From: UBA1429 sp964482225
Lineage (GTDB): Bacteria; Chloroflexota; Anaerolineae; UBA1429
NCBI GenBank assembly: GCA_964482225.1
Contig: CAYZWT010000010.1
Coordinates: 65,227-129,226, forward strand
Direction: 5' to 3'
Length of the DNA: 64,000 nucleotides
Shown here: positions 57,569 through 64,000 of the stretch, piece by piece
How the letters are laid out: each line of letters begins with the position of its first letter
Numbering within the stretch: position 1 is the first letter of the stretch
Notes under the pieces: model-generated
The model's input: the letters and a program-made list of their open reading frames with translations, nothing else
Told to the model about the DNA's origin: nothing
Databases searched by the model: none
Program-made: the position numbers and the translations under genes

Positions 57569-58141
57569 TTAGCCCTGGACGCACTCTTGATAGGCGCGTT
57601 CGACGGCTCGCACGTTGGCCTCGACGATCTCGGGGCGCAGCTTGCCGCCCAGGGACTCGCGGGTGGTCTCGACAATGGCATCGAGCTCCACAATTTCAGA
57701 TGCTCGGGCCACAACCCCCAGGATCAGCGTGCTGGGGATATCGCGGCGAAACTCTTCCATAGCGATGCGCGTAGCATCCACACACCAGACCACGCCCCCG
57801 GGGAACTTGAGCCGCTTGCGGATCTGCTCTGGGGTTTGGCTCGTATTCACGATCAGAGTGCCTTCGGGCTTGAGCCCTTCGGTCAGTTCCACGATGCCGA
57901 TCAGGTTGGGGTTGACGACGATGACCATGTCAGGGTCGAGGATCGGGGAGTGGATCTCGATCACGTCATCGCTCAGGCGCGTATAGCACTTGATGGGCGC
58001 GCCCATGCGCTCCGCGCCATACTCGGGAAAAGCCTGGAAATACAGGCCCGCGTGCATGCTGGACTCGCCCAGCAGTTCCCCTGCGGTCACGACCCCCTGG
58101 CCCGCTCGTCCGTGCCAACGGATCTCGAGCATCTGATTCAT
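57569..58141 (-). CDS. porG: 2-oxoacid (pyruvate):ferredoxin oxidoreductase, gamma subunit
   Basis: A 190-residue protein: EIRWHGRAGQGVVTAGELLG, YFQAFPEYGAERMGAPIKCY, MVIVVNPNLIG and IAMEEFRRDIPSTLILGVVA. The family binds CoA. It is the first gene of the por operon, behind a good promoter and GAGGTAGG. Confidence 0.95.
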   Translation of the reverse strand: MNQMLEIRWHGRAGQGVVTAGELLGESSMHAGLYFQAFPEYGAERMGAPIKCYTRLSDDVIEIHSPILDPDMVIVVNPNLIGIVELTEGLKPEGTLIVNTSQTPEQIRKRLKFPGGVVWCVDATRIAMEEFRRDIPSTLILGVVARASEIVELDAIVETTRESLGGKLRPEIVEANVRAVERAYQECVQG

Positions 58142-58329
58142 TGCCTACCTCCTCGTAACGATGACTTGCAACTCTGCTTTCACCCGATTCAAAGTGCTCT
58201 CGCCTTGCGGTGGAGCCCGCCCAGAGCAGCAAGAGCACGCTCAGGCATCGTGTCAGGGCGCAGTCCGGCGACGACCAACAACAATTTCCTGCCACAAGTA
58301 ACGCCGCCAGCCGTACCCTCAATCAACTC

Positions 58330-58359
58330 ATTGTAAGCCCGACGGCGTCCACTTGTCAA
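58330..58359 (-). promoter_or_regulatory. Promoter of the por operon
   Basis: Perfect TTGACA (58359-58354) and TACAAT (58335-58330) on the minus strand with an 18-base spacer; a leader of about 180 bases follows before porG. Confidence 0.7.
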
Positions 58360-58427
58360 AAGCGCGCATCCCTTTATCGAGCACTTTTCTTTGGCTTTGC
58401 TTGCACACACCCACAGGGCGCAAGAAA

Positions 58428-58452
58428 AGGGGAGGCAATGATCGCCTCCCCT
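58428..58452 (-). terminator. Rho-independent terminator of the apt/dksA-like unit
   Basis: AGGGGAGGC pairs with GCCTCCCCT around a 7-base loop and is followed on the minus strand by TTTTCTT. Confidence 0.8.
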
Positions 58453-58497
58453 AGCTGTTCCGACGGTAACGTACGCCCTCGAGGCGCGCCGCACCGG

Positions 58498-58908
58498 CTA
58501 GATGTCATCGTCTGTTAGGACAATGGGGCGCTCGCGCCGCCGGGGGGGCGCCCCATAGGGGCCATACTCGCGCTGGTTGGCGCACTTGACACACAGGCTC
58601 GTCTCGGGCATGATCGCCAGCCGCTCGGCAGGGATCTCTTCGCCGCACGACTTGCAGATACCATAGAGCCCCTTGCGCACCCGCTCAATAGCTTCGTCCA
58701 GGGCGCGTATACGATCTTCGCGGTTCTGAATCAGTGAGATCACTTTGCCGCGCTCATAGATCGCCGCCGCCGCATCGGCCGAGTCCTCGTCCGTTGCCGA
58801 GGCGGGCTCGATCTCTTCTTGAAGCTGCTCGCGCAGGTGCTCGATCTCATCGAGGGTGCGCTCGCGCTCCTTATTCAATTGCTCAATCTTGGCATCATTC
58901 TTGGTCAT
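58498..58908 (-). CDS. DksA/TraR-type C4 zinc-finger protein
   Basis: A 136-residue protein starting at ATG 58908 behind AAGGA. A coiled-coil of about 85 residues (IEQLNKERERTLDEIEHLRE; SLIQNREDRIRALDEAIERV) leads to the finger CKSCGEEIPAERLAIMPETS plus CVKCANQ. The tip acidic pair of true DksA is not obvious. Proteins of this kind bind the RNA polymerase secondary channel; this one could affect stringent control. It follows apt by 13 bases. Confidence 0.9.
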   Translation of the reverse strand: MTKNDAKIEQLNKERERTLDEIEHLREQLQEEIEPASATDEDSADAAAAIYERGKVISLIQNREDRIRALDEAIERVRKGLYGICKSCGEEIPAERLAIMPETSLCVKCANQREYGPYGAPPRRRERPIVLTDDDI

Positions 58909-58921
58909 GTCACGATCCTTT

Positions 58922-59434
58922 TTACACTTGAAGAACCGAGAACACGTCGAAACGTGCGAGTCTCTCCCTGCCGCGCAGGGATTCCAGCTCAACCAAAAAG
59001 GCCAGGCCCTCTATCACGCCGCCCAACTGCTCGACCAGCTCCACCGCCGCTGCGGCAGAGCCCCCTGTGGCCAGCAAGTCATCTACAATCAACACTTTCT
59101 GCCCGGGGACAATGGCGTCGCGATGCATTTCCAGCCGATTGCTGCCATATTCGAGGCTGTATTCGATGCCGATGGTTTCAGAGGGCAGTTTGCCCGCCTT
59201 GCGCACCGGCGCGAACCCGGCATTCAGCCGGCAGGCGATGGGCACGCCAAAGATGAAACCGCGCGATTCGATGGCGACCACCCGCTCGATGCCGCGCTCC
59301 AGATACGGGGCTGCCAGCCGCTCCATCGCCTCCCTGAGGGCGCGAGGGTCCTGCAACAAAGGGGTGATATCCTTGAACAAGATGCCCTGGATGGGGAAAT
59401 CGGGCACATCGCGGACCCACTGCTCCAGGTTCAT
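58922..59434 (-). CDS. apt: Adenine phosphoribosyltransferase
   Basis: A 170-residue enzyme from ATG 59434 (a TTG at 59458 would add eight residues). VPDFPIQGILFKDITPLL at the N-terminus, VVAIESRGFIFGVPIA, PVRKAGKLPSETIGIEYSLE and the PRPP loop KVLIVDDLLATGGSAAAAVE are all present. It converts adenine and PRPP to AMP. It has its own promoter and is followed by the DksA-like gene, an operon order seen in other bacteria only occasionally. Confidence 0.96.
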   Translation of the reverse strand: MNLEQWVRDVPDFPIQGILFKDITPLLQDPRALREAMERLAAPYLERGIERVVAIESRGFIFGVPIACRLNAGFAPVRKAGKLPSETIGIEYSLEYGSNRLEMHRDAIVPGQKVLIVDDLLATGGSAAAAVELVEQLGGVIEGLAFLVELESLRGRERLARFDVFSVLQV

Positions 59435-59522
59435 CTTGATATGGTGCTCCTCACCCAAGCCGAAACCGGGCGACCCTGTGTGGGCGCCCGACTATTGAAT
59501 GCACTGCTTTCCAGATGCTTGT

Positions 59523-59551
59523 AGTGTATCATCTCTTGGGAGGCGTGTCAA
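59523..59551 (-). promoter_or_regulatory. Promoter of apt
   Basis: Perfect TTGACA (59551-59546) and TACACT (59528-59523) on the minus strand with a 17-base spacer. Confidence 0.72.
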
Positions 59552-59635
59552 AACGCGCCGGCGTCGGGTCATACCAACCTTTTGAGTAGCTCGCTTGGGC
59601 CTACCACAGAGCCCCTTGCCCGGACGCCACCCAGC

Positions 59636-60529
59636 CTATTCGCCAAGCACATCCTCCAGGTACACCGGATTGGTCCAGGCGCAGCGCCCCTGGGCATCGC
59701 GACACTCGACCCTGACAAAGACCTGCTCTCGCTGCAAAGGCAGGCTGCCCCGGGTGAGCGAGGCGCCCGGCTCGGCGGCGATGCGGCGGCCACGCGGCCC
59801 GCAGGTGTAAAAGACGATCTCGGCGCAGGGGCTGCAAACCAGATCCAGCACCGGCTCCCCAGCCTCCCCGATCTGCACCCGCAAGTCCTGAATCACGGGT
59901 CCCGCACTGGCGTAAAAGTGCCCGCCGTGTAAGGCCGCCAGCAGGGCCTGTTCGGTGAGCTCTTGGGCGCGCACCATGATATAGCCGCCACCCGCCTCGC
60001 CCAAGCCCCAGTGGGTGTCGTCTACCGCCAGCCCTGTCAGCCGTCGCCCCGTAGAGAGGCAATCGTCCCAATGCACCCGAGCATGGCCCGTGCCCTTGCT
60101 GATCTCGCAGACGCTGTTGTAGACCTCCATGCCATCCAGCCCGCGCAGCGCCGCAATCTCGCCGGAGGGCCGCCCCGTCCAGTAGGGATGGGCGATATAG
60201 GCCAGGGCGCCCTGGGCCTTGACGTGGTCAATGACGGCCTGTGGCCGGTGTTCCAGGGCGCGGGGCGGCAGCTCGGCCAGACCCGCCACCAGCAGGTGAT
60301 ACCCTTCGCCGTTCAGCTCGGTTGCCGTCAGGGTAATGAACCCTTGCGAGACCGCGCGCCCGGGGGTCAGCACCCAGTGATCCGAGAGGGCGAGGAAATC
60401 ATAGCCCTGCTCGCGATACCAGGCGATGGCGTCTTCTGGAGAGCGCCGGCCGTCGGACTGGGTGGTGTGGGTGTGCAGGTTGCCTCTGTACCAGTTGCCC
60501 GGCAGGGCAAAGGGAGATTGCCAACGCAT
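59636..60529 (-). CDS. PHP-domain metal-dependent phosphoesterase/hydrolase
   Basis: A 297-residue protein. ATG 60529 has AAAGGAG directly upstream; the longer frame lacks family similarity. The PHP metal ligands are visible as RGNLHTHTTQSDGRRSPEDA, GYDFLALSDHW, TATELNG, LAYIAHPYW and a late VDDTHW. The final 80 residues form a beta-rich segment (FYASAGPVIQDLRVQIGEAG). PHP proteins of this sort hydrolyse phosphate monoesters or act as histidinol-phosphatase-like enzymes; the substrate is unknown. Confidence 0.88.
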   Translation of the reverse strand: MRWQSPFALPGNWYRGNLHTHTTQSDGRRSPEDAIAWYREQGYDFLALSDHWVLTPGRAVSQGFITLTATELNGEGYHLLVAGLAELPPRALEHRPQAVIDHVKAQGALAYIAHPYWTGRPSGEIAALRGLDGMEVYNSVCEISKGTGHARVHWDDCLSTGRRLTGLAVDDTHWGLGEAGGGYIMVRAQELTEQALLAALHGGHFYASAGPVIQDLRVQIGEAGEPVLDLVCSPCAEIVFYTCGPRGRRIAAEPGASLTRGSLPLQREQVFVRVECRDAQGRCAWTNPVYLEDVLGE

Positions 60530-60641
60530 GCAGCTCCTTTGTGTGTTGGAATGAAACGGCGTGGTTCGCCATGCTGAAAGCGCCGCCCGCCCGGCAGCTA
60601 GCCGATGGGCGAGCGGGGATGTAATACAGTCTGGGCCTGCA

Positions 60642-61157
60642 TTACTCTTGGCCAGTTGGCTCCACTCTGATGTACACGGTCTCGACCCAGGGTGGCTTGG
60701 GCGTGCTCTCGCGCCCGGCCGCAAAGCAGGCGTCTCCCTCGATATAGCCATAGCCGTGGGCAGGGATCCACGCCATCAACATGCCGATGGCCTGCCCCAC
60801 GCCCTCAGCCGCCTCGCCTTGCGTATCCCCGATGCAATCCACCACCACATATTCGCCGCCTGAGAAATGCGTCACCATCAGACCTTCGGGCTGCCCCTCC
60901 AGCGATGTCACCTCTGCGCCCACAAAGCAGGCGCGCAGGCTCTCCGGAATGGCGGGGTTATCGCGATGCGGACGATACATGAACCCCAGGATCTGATCGT
61001 CGGCGCGGTGAACGACCTGCGCCTTGCGAACGCCAAAGGCGGCGTCAGCCCCGACCCAACCGGGGCTTTCGTCCTGGCCTCCATAGGGGGTCCAGGCTCC
61101 CAAGACTATGTAGGGCCCACGAGTAATGATGCGCGGCTCGCTGAACTTGATGGCCAT
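60642..61157 (-). CDS. GyrI-like/effector-binding-domain protein
   Basis: A 171-residue protein from ATG 61157 behind GGAGGG. The fold pattern (EPRIITRGPYIVLGAWTPYG; GLMVTHFSGGEYVVVDCIGD; GYIEGDACFAAG; PWVETVYIRVEP) resembles the GyrI-like SHS2-type small-molecule-binding domain of AraC/MerR effectors, here without a DNA-binding domain. Such stand-alone forms bind or hydrolyse xenobiotics. Moderate certainty. Confidence 0.7.
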   Translation of the reverse strand: MAIKFSEPRIITRGPYIVLGAWTPYGGQDESPGWVGADAAFGVRKAQVVHRADDQILGFMYRPHRDNPAIPESLRACFVGAEVTSLEGQPEGLMVTHFSGGEYVVVDCIGDTQGEAAEGVGQAIGMLMAWIPAHGYGYIEGDACFAAGRESTPKPPWVETVYIRVEPTGQE

Positions 61158-61283
61158 CGTGCCCTCCGTCCTCGCCCATGCGGCGATCCCATCACGAACC
61201 GAATCCATCCGTACCCCAGCGCCAAGCCCCGACACACCTCAGAGCATGGGGAACGCTGTCGCCCGGCCCAGGCGCCGTCTCGG

Positions 61284-62975
61284 TCAGCGCCCCTGTGCCA
61301 TCTCTTGCTGCACCCTGGCCCAGGTATCGCGCAGCGACTCGGTGCGGTTAAAGACGAGCTTCCCAGGCCCGCTATCTGGATCCAGGCAGAAATAGCCCAG
61401 GCGCTCGAACTGGATGCGATCCTCTACTGAGGCGTTCGCCAGATCGGGCTCCAGCTTGCAGCCCGTGAGCACCTCCATCGAGCTCGGGTTCAGGGTCGCC
61501 AAATAGTCGTCCCCGGCCATGGGGTCCTCGGTAACAAACAGGCGGTCATAGAGCCGCACGTCCGCCTCGACGGCGTGTTCTGCCGACACCCAGTGCAGCG
61601 TGGCGCGCACCTTGCGGCCATCGGGGGCATCGCCGCCGCGCGTCTCGGGGTCATAGGTACAACGCAGCTCCACCACCTGCCCGGTAGCCGGGTCCTTGAC
61701 CACCTCGATGCAGCGCACAAAGTAGGCATAGCGCAGGCGCACTTCGTTGCCCGGCGAGAGCCGATAGAACCGGCGCGGCGGATCCTCCATAAAGTCCTCT
61801 TGCTCGATATAGAGCACCCGCGAAAAAGGCACCTGGCGCGTCCCCATGGAGGAATCCTCCGGGTTGTTGACCGCATCCAGGTACTCGACCTGCCCCTCGG
61901 GATAGTTGACGATCACCACCCGGAGCGGGTGCAGAACGGCCATGCGGCGCGCAGCGCAGGCGTTGAGGTGCTGGCGCACGCAATGTTCCAGCACGGCCAC
62001 ATCCACCATACTGTTGGACTTGGCGATGCCCACCAGATCGAGAAAGGCGCGGATGGCCTCCGGGGGATAGCCGCGCCGCCGCATACCCGCCAGGGTGGGC
62101 ATTCTGGGGTCATCCCAGCCGCTGACATAACCCTCATCCACCAGGCGCCGCAAGAATCGTTTGCTCAGCACCGTGTAGGTCAGGTTCAGGCGGCCAAACT
62201 CGATCTGCCGGGAGGGAAAGATCTCTAGCTCGCGGATGAACCAGTCGTACAGCGGGCGGTGCAGTTCATAGTTGACATCGCAGAGCGAATGGGTGATGCC
62301 CTCGATGGAATCGCTCTGCCCGTGGGCAAAGTCATACATGGGATAGATGCACCAGGCGTCGCCCGTACGGTGATGGGTGGCGTGCAAAATCCGGTACATC
62401 ACGGGGTCGCGCAGGTTCATGTTGGAAGAGGCCATGTCAATCTTGGCGCGCAGGGTGCGCGATCCCTCGGGGAACTCGCCCGCGCGCATCCGCCGCAAGA
62501 GGTCCAGGTTCTCCTCCACCGTCCGCTCGCGATAGGGGCTGTTGCGGCCCGGCTCTGTCAGGGTGCCGCGATACTCACGCACCTCGTCGGGGCTCAGGTC
62601 GCACACATAGGCATTGCCCTTGCGGACCAGTTTTTCGGCGAACTCGTACAACTGCTCGAAATAGTCCGAAGCATAGTAGAGCCGGTCACCCCAGTCGAAC
62701 CCCAACCAATGGATGTCCTGCTGGATGGCGTCCACATACTCGGTCTCTTCTTTGACGGGGTTGGTATCGTCAAAGCGCAGGTTGCACAGCCCACCCATCT
62801 CTTCCGCAATCCCGAAATTGATCGCCAAGGCCCGGGTGTGCCCGATGTGCAGATAGCCATTGGGCTCGGGGGGAAAGCGCGTATGCACCGGCGGGCTAAA
62901 GCGGCCCGATGCCAGATCCTCGGCAATCGCTGCGCGGATGAAATCGGTCGGCGCCTGGGGTTCCTGATTGGCCAT
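61284..62975 (-). CDS. glnS: Glutaminyl-tRNA synthetase
   Basis: A 563-residue class I synthetase. The HIGH motif is in FPPEPNGYLHIGHTRALAIN, and LRFDDTNPVKEETEYVDAIQ is the family stretch around the Rossmann fold. The KMSKS equivalent reads YTVLSKRFLRRLV. The anticodon-binding beta-barrels fill the C-terminal 220 residues (YPEGQVEYLDAVNNPED; REDFMEDPPRRF-like segment; FNRTESLRDTWARVQQEMAQ). The presence of GlnRS means Gln-tRNA need not be made by GatCAB amidation. Confidence 0.96.
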   Translation of the reverse strand: MANQEPQAPTDFIRAAIAEDLASGRFSPPVHTRFPPEPNGYLHIGHTRALAINFGIAEEMGGLCNLRFDDTNPVKEETEYVDAIQQDIHWLGFDWGDRLYYASDYFEQLYEFAEKLVRKGNAYVCDLSPDEVREYRGTLTEPGRNSPYRERTVEENLDLLRRMRAGEFPEGSRTLRAKIDMASSNMNLRDPVMYRILHATHHRTGDAWCIYPMYDFAHGQSDSIEGITHSLCDVNYELHRPLYDWFIRELEIFPSRQIEFGRLNLTYTVLSKRFLRRLVDEGYVSGWDDPRMPTLAGMRRRGYPPEAIRAFLDLVGIAKSNSMVDVAVLEHCVRQHLNACAARRMAVLHPLRVVIVNYPEGQVEYLDAVNNPEDSSMGTRQVPFSRVLYIEQEDFMEDPPRRFYRLSPGNEVRLRYAYFVRCIEVVKDPATGQVVELRCTYDPETRGGDAPDGRKVRATLHWVSAEHAVEADVRLYDRLFVTEDPMAGDDYLATLNPSSMEVLTGCKLEPDLANASVEDRIQFERLGYFCLDPDSGPGKLVFNRTESLRDTWARVQQEMAQGR

Positions 62976-63100
62976 TGAGCATGCTCCTACGGCAGCCTGC
63001 CGGAGCGCCGAGCGCGCTGGCAGGGTGGCTGGTATAGATTCGCCCTATGCTACACAAAAGGGGGGCAGTGTGCAATTAGCCGTCTCGGGCAACTAGACGC

Positions 63101-63129
63101 TTGCGCTGCCCCACGGGCCGCGCTACACT
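63101..63129 (+). promoter_or_regulatory. Promoter of the 63.2-kb SDR gene
   Basis: TTGCGC and TACACT with a 17-base spacer, 72 bases before the start codon. Confidence 0.6.
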
Positions 63130-63201
63130 TGCAGCCGTTGGCCGAGAGGCAGGGTGAACCACGCTCTACGCGATGCAGGGCCAGCAGAAGAGGAAAGAAG
63201 C

Positions 63202-63951
63202 ATGACAGAGCGCTTTTCGCTCAAGGGAACCATCTCGCTCATCACGGGCGCGGCGGGCGGCCTGGGCCGCGCCATGGCCCTGGCCTTTGCCGAGGCCGGC
63301 AGCAATGTGGCAGTGGCCGATATCCAGTTGGCGGGGGCCGAGGAGACAGCCGCCATGCTGCGGGAGCGCCATGTGCGCGCCTCGGCGTTCCGGTGCGACA
63401 TCTCGGATCAGGAGCAGGTGAGCGCGCTGGCGGAGGCGATCCTGGCCGAGTATGGCCGGATTGACGTGCTGGTGAACAACGCGGGGGTGTTTCAGGATGG
63501 CCCGGCGGAAGAGATGGATTTCGAGGGCGACTGGCGCCGGGTGATGAACACCAACGTAGATGGCACCTTTCGCATGTGCCAGACCTTTGGGCGGATCATG
63601 ATCCGTCAGGGCGGCGGCAATATCATCAATATCGCCAGCAAGTCGGGCTTGCTGGTGGACTATCCCAACCGACAGACCGCCTACAACACCTCCAAGGCCG
63701 CGATCATTATGCTGACGCGCTGCCTGGCCGTAGAGTGGGCGTCCCACAACATCCGCGTCAACTGCATCTGCCCGGGCAACATGGTCGCCCATCCGGACAA
63801 GCCCGCCTATCAGCCCGGCCACCCCTATGGCGAGACTTGGCTGCGCAACACGCCCATGGCCCGCTTTGGGCAGCCCGAAGAACTCGCCGGCGTGGCCCTC
63901 TATCTGGCCAGCGCCGCATCGAGCTTTACCACCGGCGCCGTAGAGATGTGA
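63202..63951 (+). CDS. Short-chain dehydrogenase/reductase, C-terminus possibly frameshifted
   Basis: A 249-residue SDR from ATG 63202 (AGAGGAAAG before it). Cofactor loop TGAAGGLGRAMA, VLVNNAGVFQDG, catalytic Ser in IINIASKSG, and YNTSKAAIIMLTR (YxxxK) are intact. The usual SDR ending, after SSFTTGA, is a VxDGG-type strand; here the frame stops at VEM, while in another frame the next codons read IGGAYW. This suggests a one- or two-base indel that removes the last dozen residues, or a sequencing error. The substrate (sugar, polyol or 2-keto acid) is unknown. Confidence 0.85.
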   Translation: MTERFSLKGTISLITGAAGGLGRAMALAFAEAGSNVAVADIQLAGAEETAAMLRERHVRASAFRCDISDQEQVSALAEAILAEYGRIDVLVNNAGVFQDGPAEEMDFEGDWRRVMNTNVDGTFRMCQTFGRIMIRQGGGNIINIASKSGLLVDYPNRQTAYNTSKAAIIMLTRCLAVEWASHNIRVNCICPGNMVAHPDKPAYQPGHPYGETWLRNTPMARFGQPEELAGVALYLASAASSFTTGAVEM

Positions 63952-64000
63952 TTGTTCGAGTATTGGTGGAGCATATTGGCACCTGAGAGGGAGGCAGGGA

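Larger units (their letters stand above)
58142..58497. other. 356-base gap between porG and the dksA/traR-like gene
   Basis: It holds the por promoter at 58330-58359 and the terminator of the upstream unit at 58428-58452, leaving about 190 bases of leader. No gene seen. Confidence 0.5.

Noticed and set aside
1..64000. tRNA, rRNA and CRISPR arrays.
   Set aside because: No cloverleaf with a GGTTCRA loop, no rRNA-like stretch and no regularly spaced repeat was seen on reading both strands by eye.

Overview
The window is high-GC bacterial chromosome (roughly 65% G+C by eye), densely coded, with short intergenic gaps, many GTGA/ATGA stop-start overlaps and sigma70-type promoters of the TTGACA-17-TATACT kind. 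The gene repertoire suggests a member of the Chloroflexota (Anaerolineae-like): a TolB-repeat membrane ATPase, a long PMT-type glycosyltransferase, a fused mannose-1-phosphate guanylyltransferase/phosphomannomutase-like protein, four-subunit pyruvate:ferredoxin oxidoreductase, GlnRS and an actinobacterial/chloroflexal style contractile injection system. The assignment is inference; no rRNA, tRNA or CRISPR array was found.

Layout. 1-2.6 kb: two radical SAM/SPASM-like enzymes (one running off the left edge) preceded by a 62-residue peptide ending in two cysteines, which looks like a RiPP maturation locus; a truncated transposase lies next to it. 3.7-8.3 kb: radical SAM protein, pgeF, yggS, proC, yggT. 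8.3-11.1 kb (minus): ATPase-TM-TolB-repeat protein and a coiled-coil zinc-ribbon protein. 11.5-13.8 kb: pterin/folate operon (pteridine-reductase-like SDR, folB, folK, folE). 13.9-18.5 kb: sugar nucleotidyltransferase fusion, amidohydrolase, ssb. 19-25 kb: small HTH protein, SWIM-finger protein, glycosyltransferase, molybdate/sulfate transporter. 25.3-30.1 kb (minus): PadR regulator with a Cys/His N-terminus, a Cys/His-rich metal-binding-type protein, and a heterodimeric ABC exporter with one degenerate ATP site; a perfect palindrome overlaps the -10 of the promoter. 30.5-32.5 kb: larE, larB and a shortened larC for the nickel-pincer cofactor.

32.6-50.9 kb (minus) is the most striking part: a 16-gene operon for a contractile injection system (AAA+ ATPase, DUF4157 protein, cap, sheath, two tubes, hub chaperone, LysM tube protein, VgrG, PAAR, gp25, baseplate J) that ends in a baseplate protein with an N-terminal FHA domain followed by a transmembrane Ser/Thr kinase that itself carries FHA and PLAT-like sequence. 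The arrangement suggests that assembly or firing is controlled by threonine phosphorylation. No tail fibre, conventional tape measure or obvious toxin is present; a 730-residue disordered protein occupies the place where a length-determining or linker protein might be expected.

51.2-64 kb is mostly housekeeping: Gfo/Idh/MocA oxidoreductase, mobB, a WecA/TagO-like transferase, upp, the por operon (GDAB), apt with a DksA/TraR-type zinc-finger gene, a PHP phosphoesterase, a GyrI-like protein, glnS and an SDR oxidoreductase whose C-terminus may be frameshifted at the right edge. Dispersed elements include two copies of a MITE-like element with terminal inverted repeats and three copies of a short GGCGGGC/GCCCGCC palindrome.
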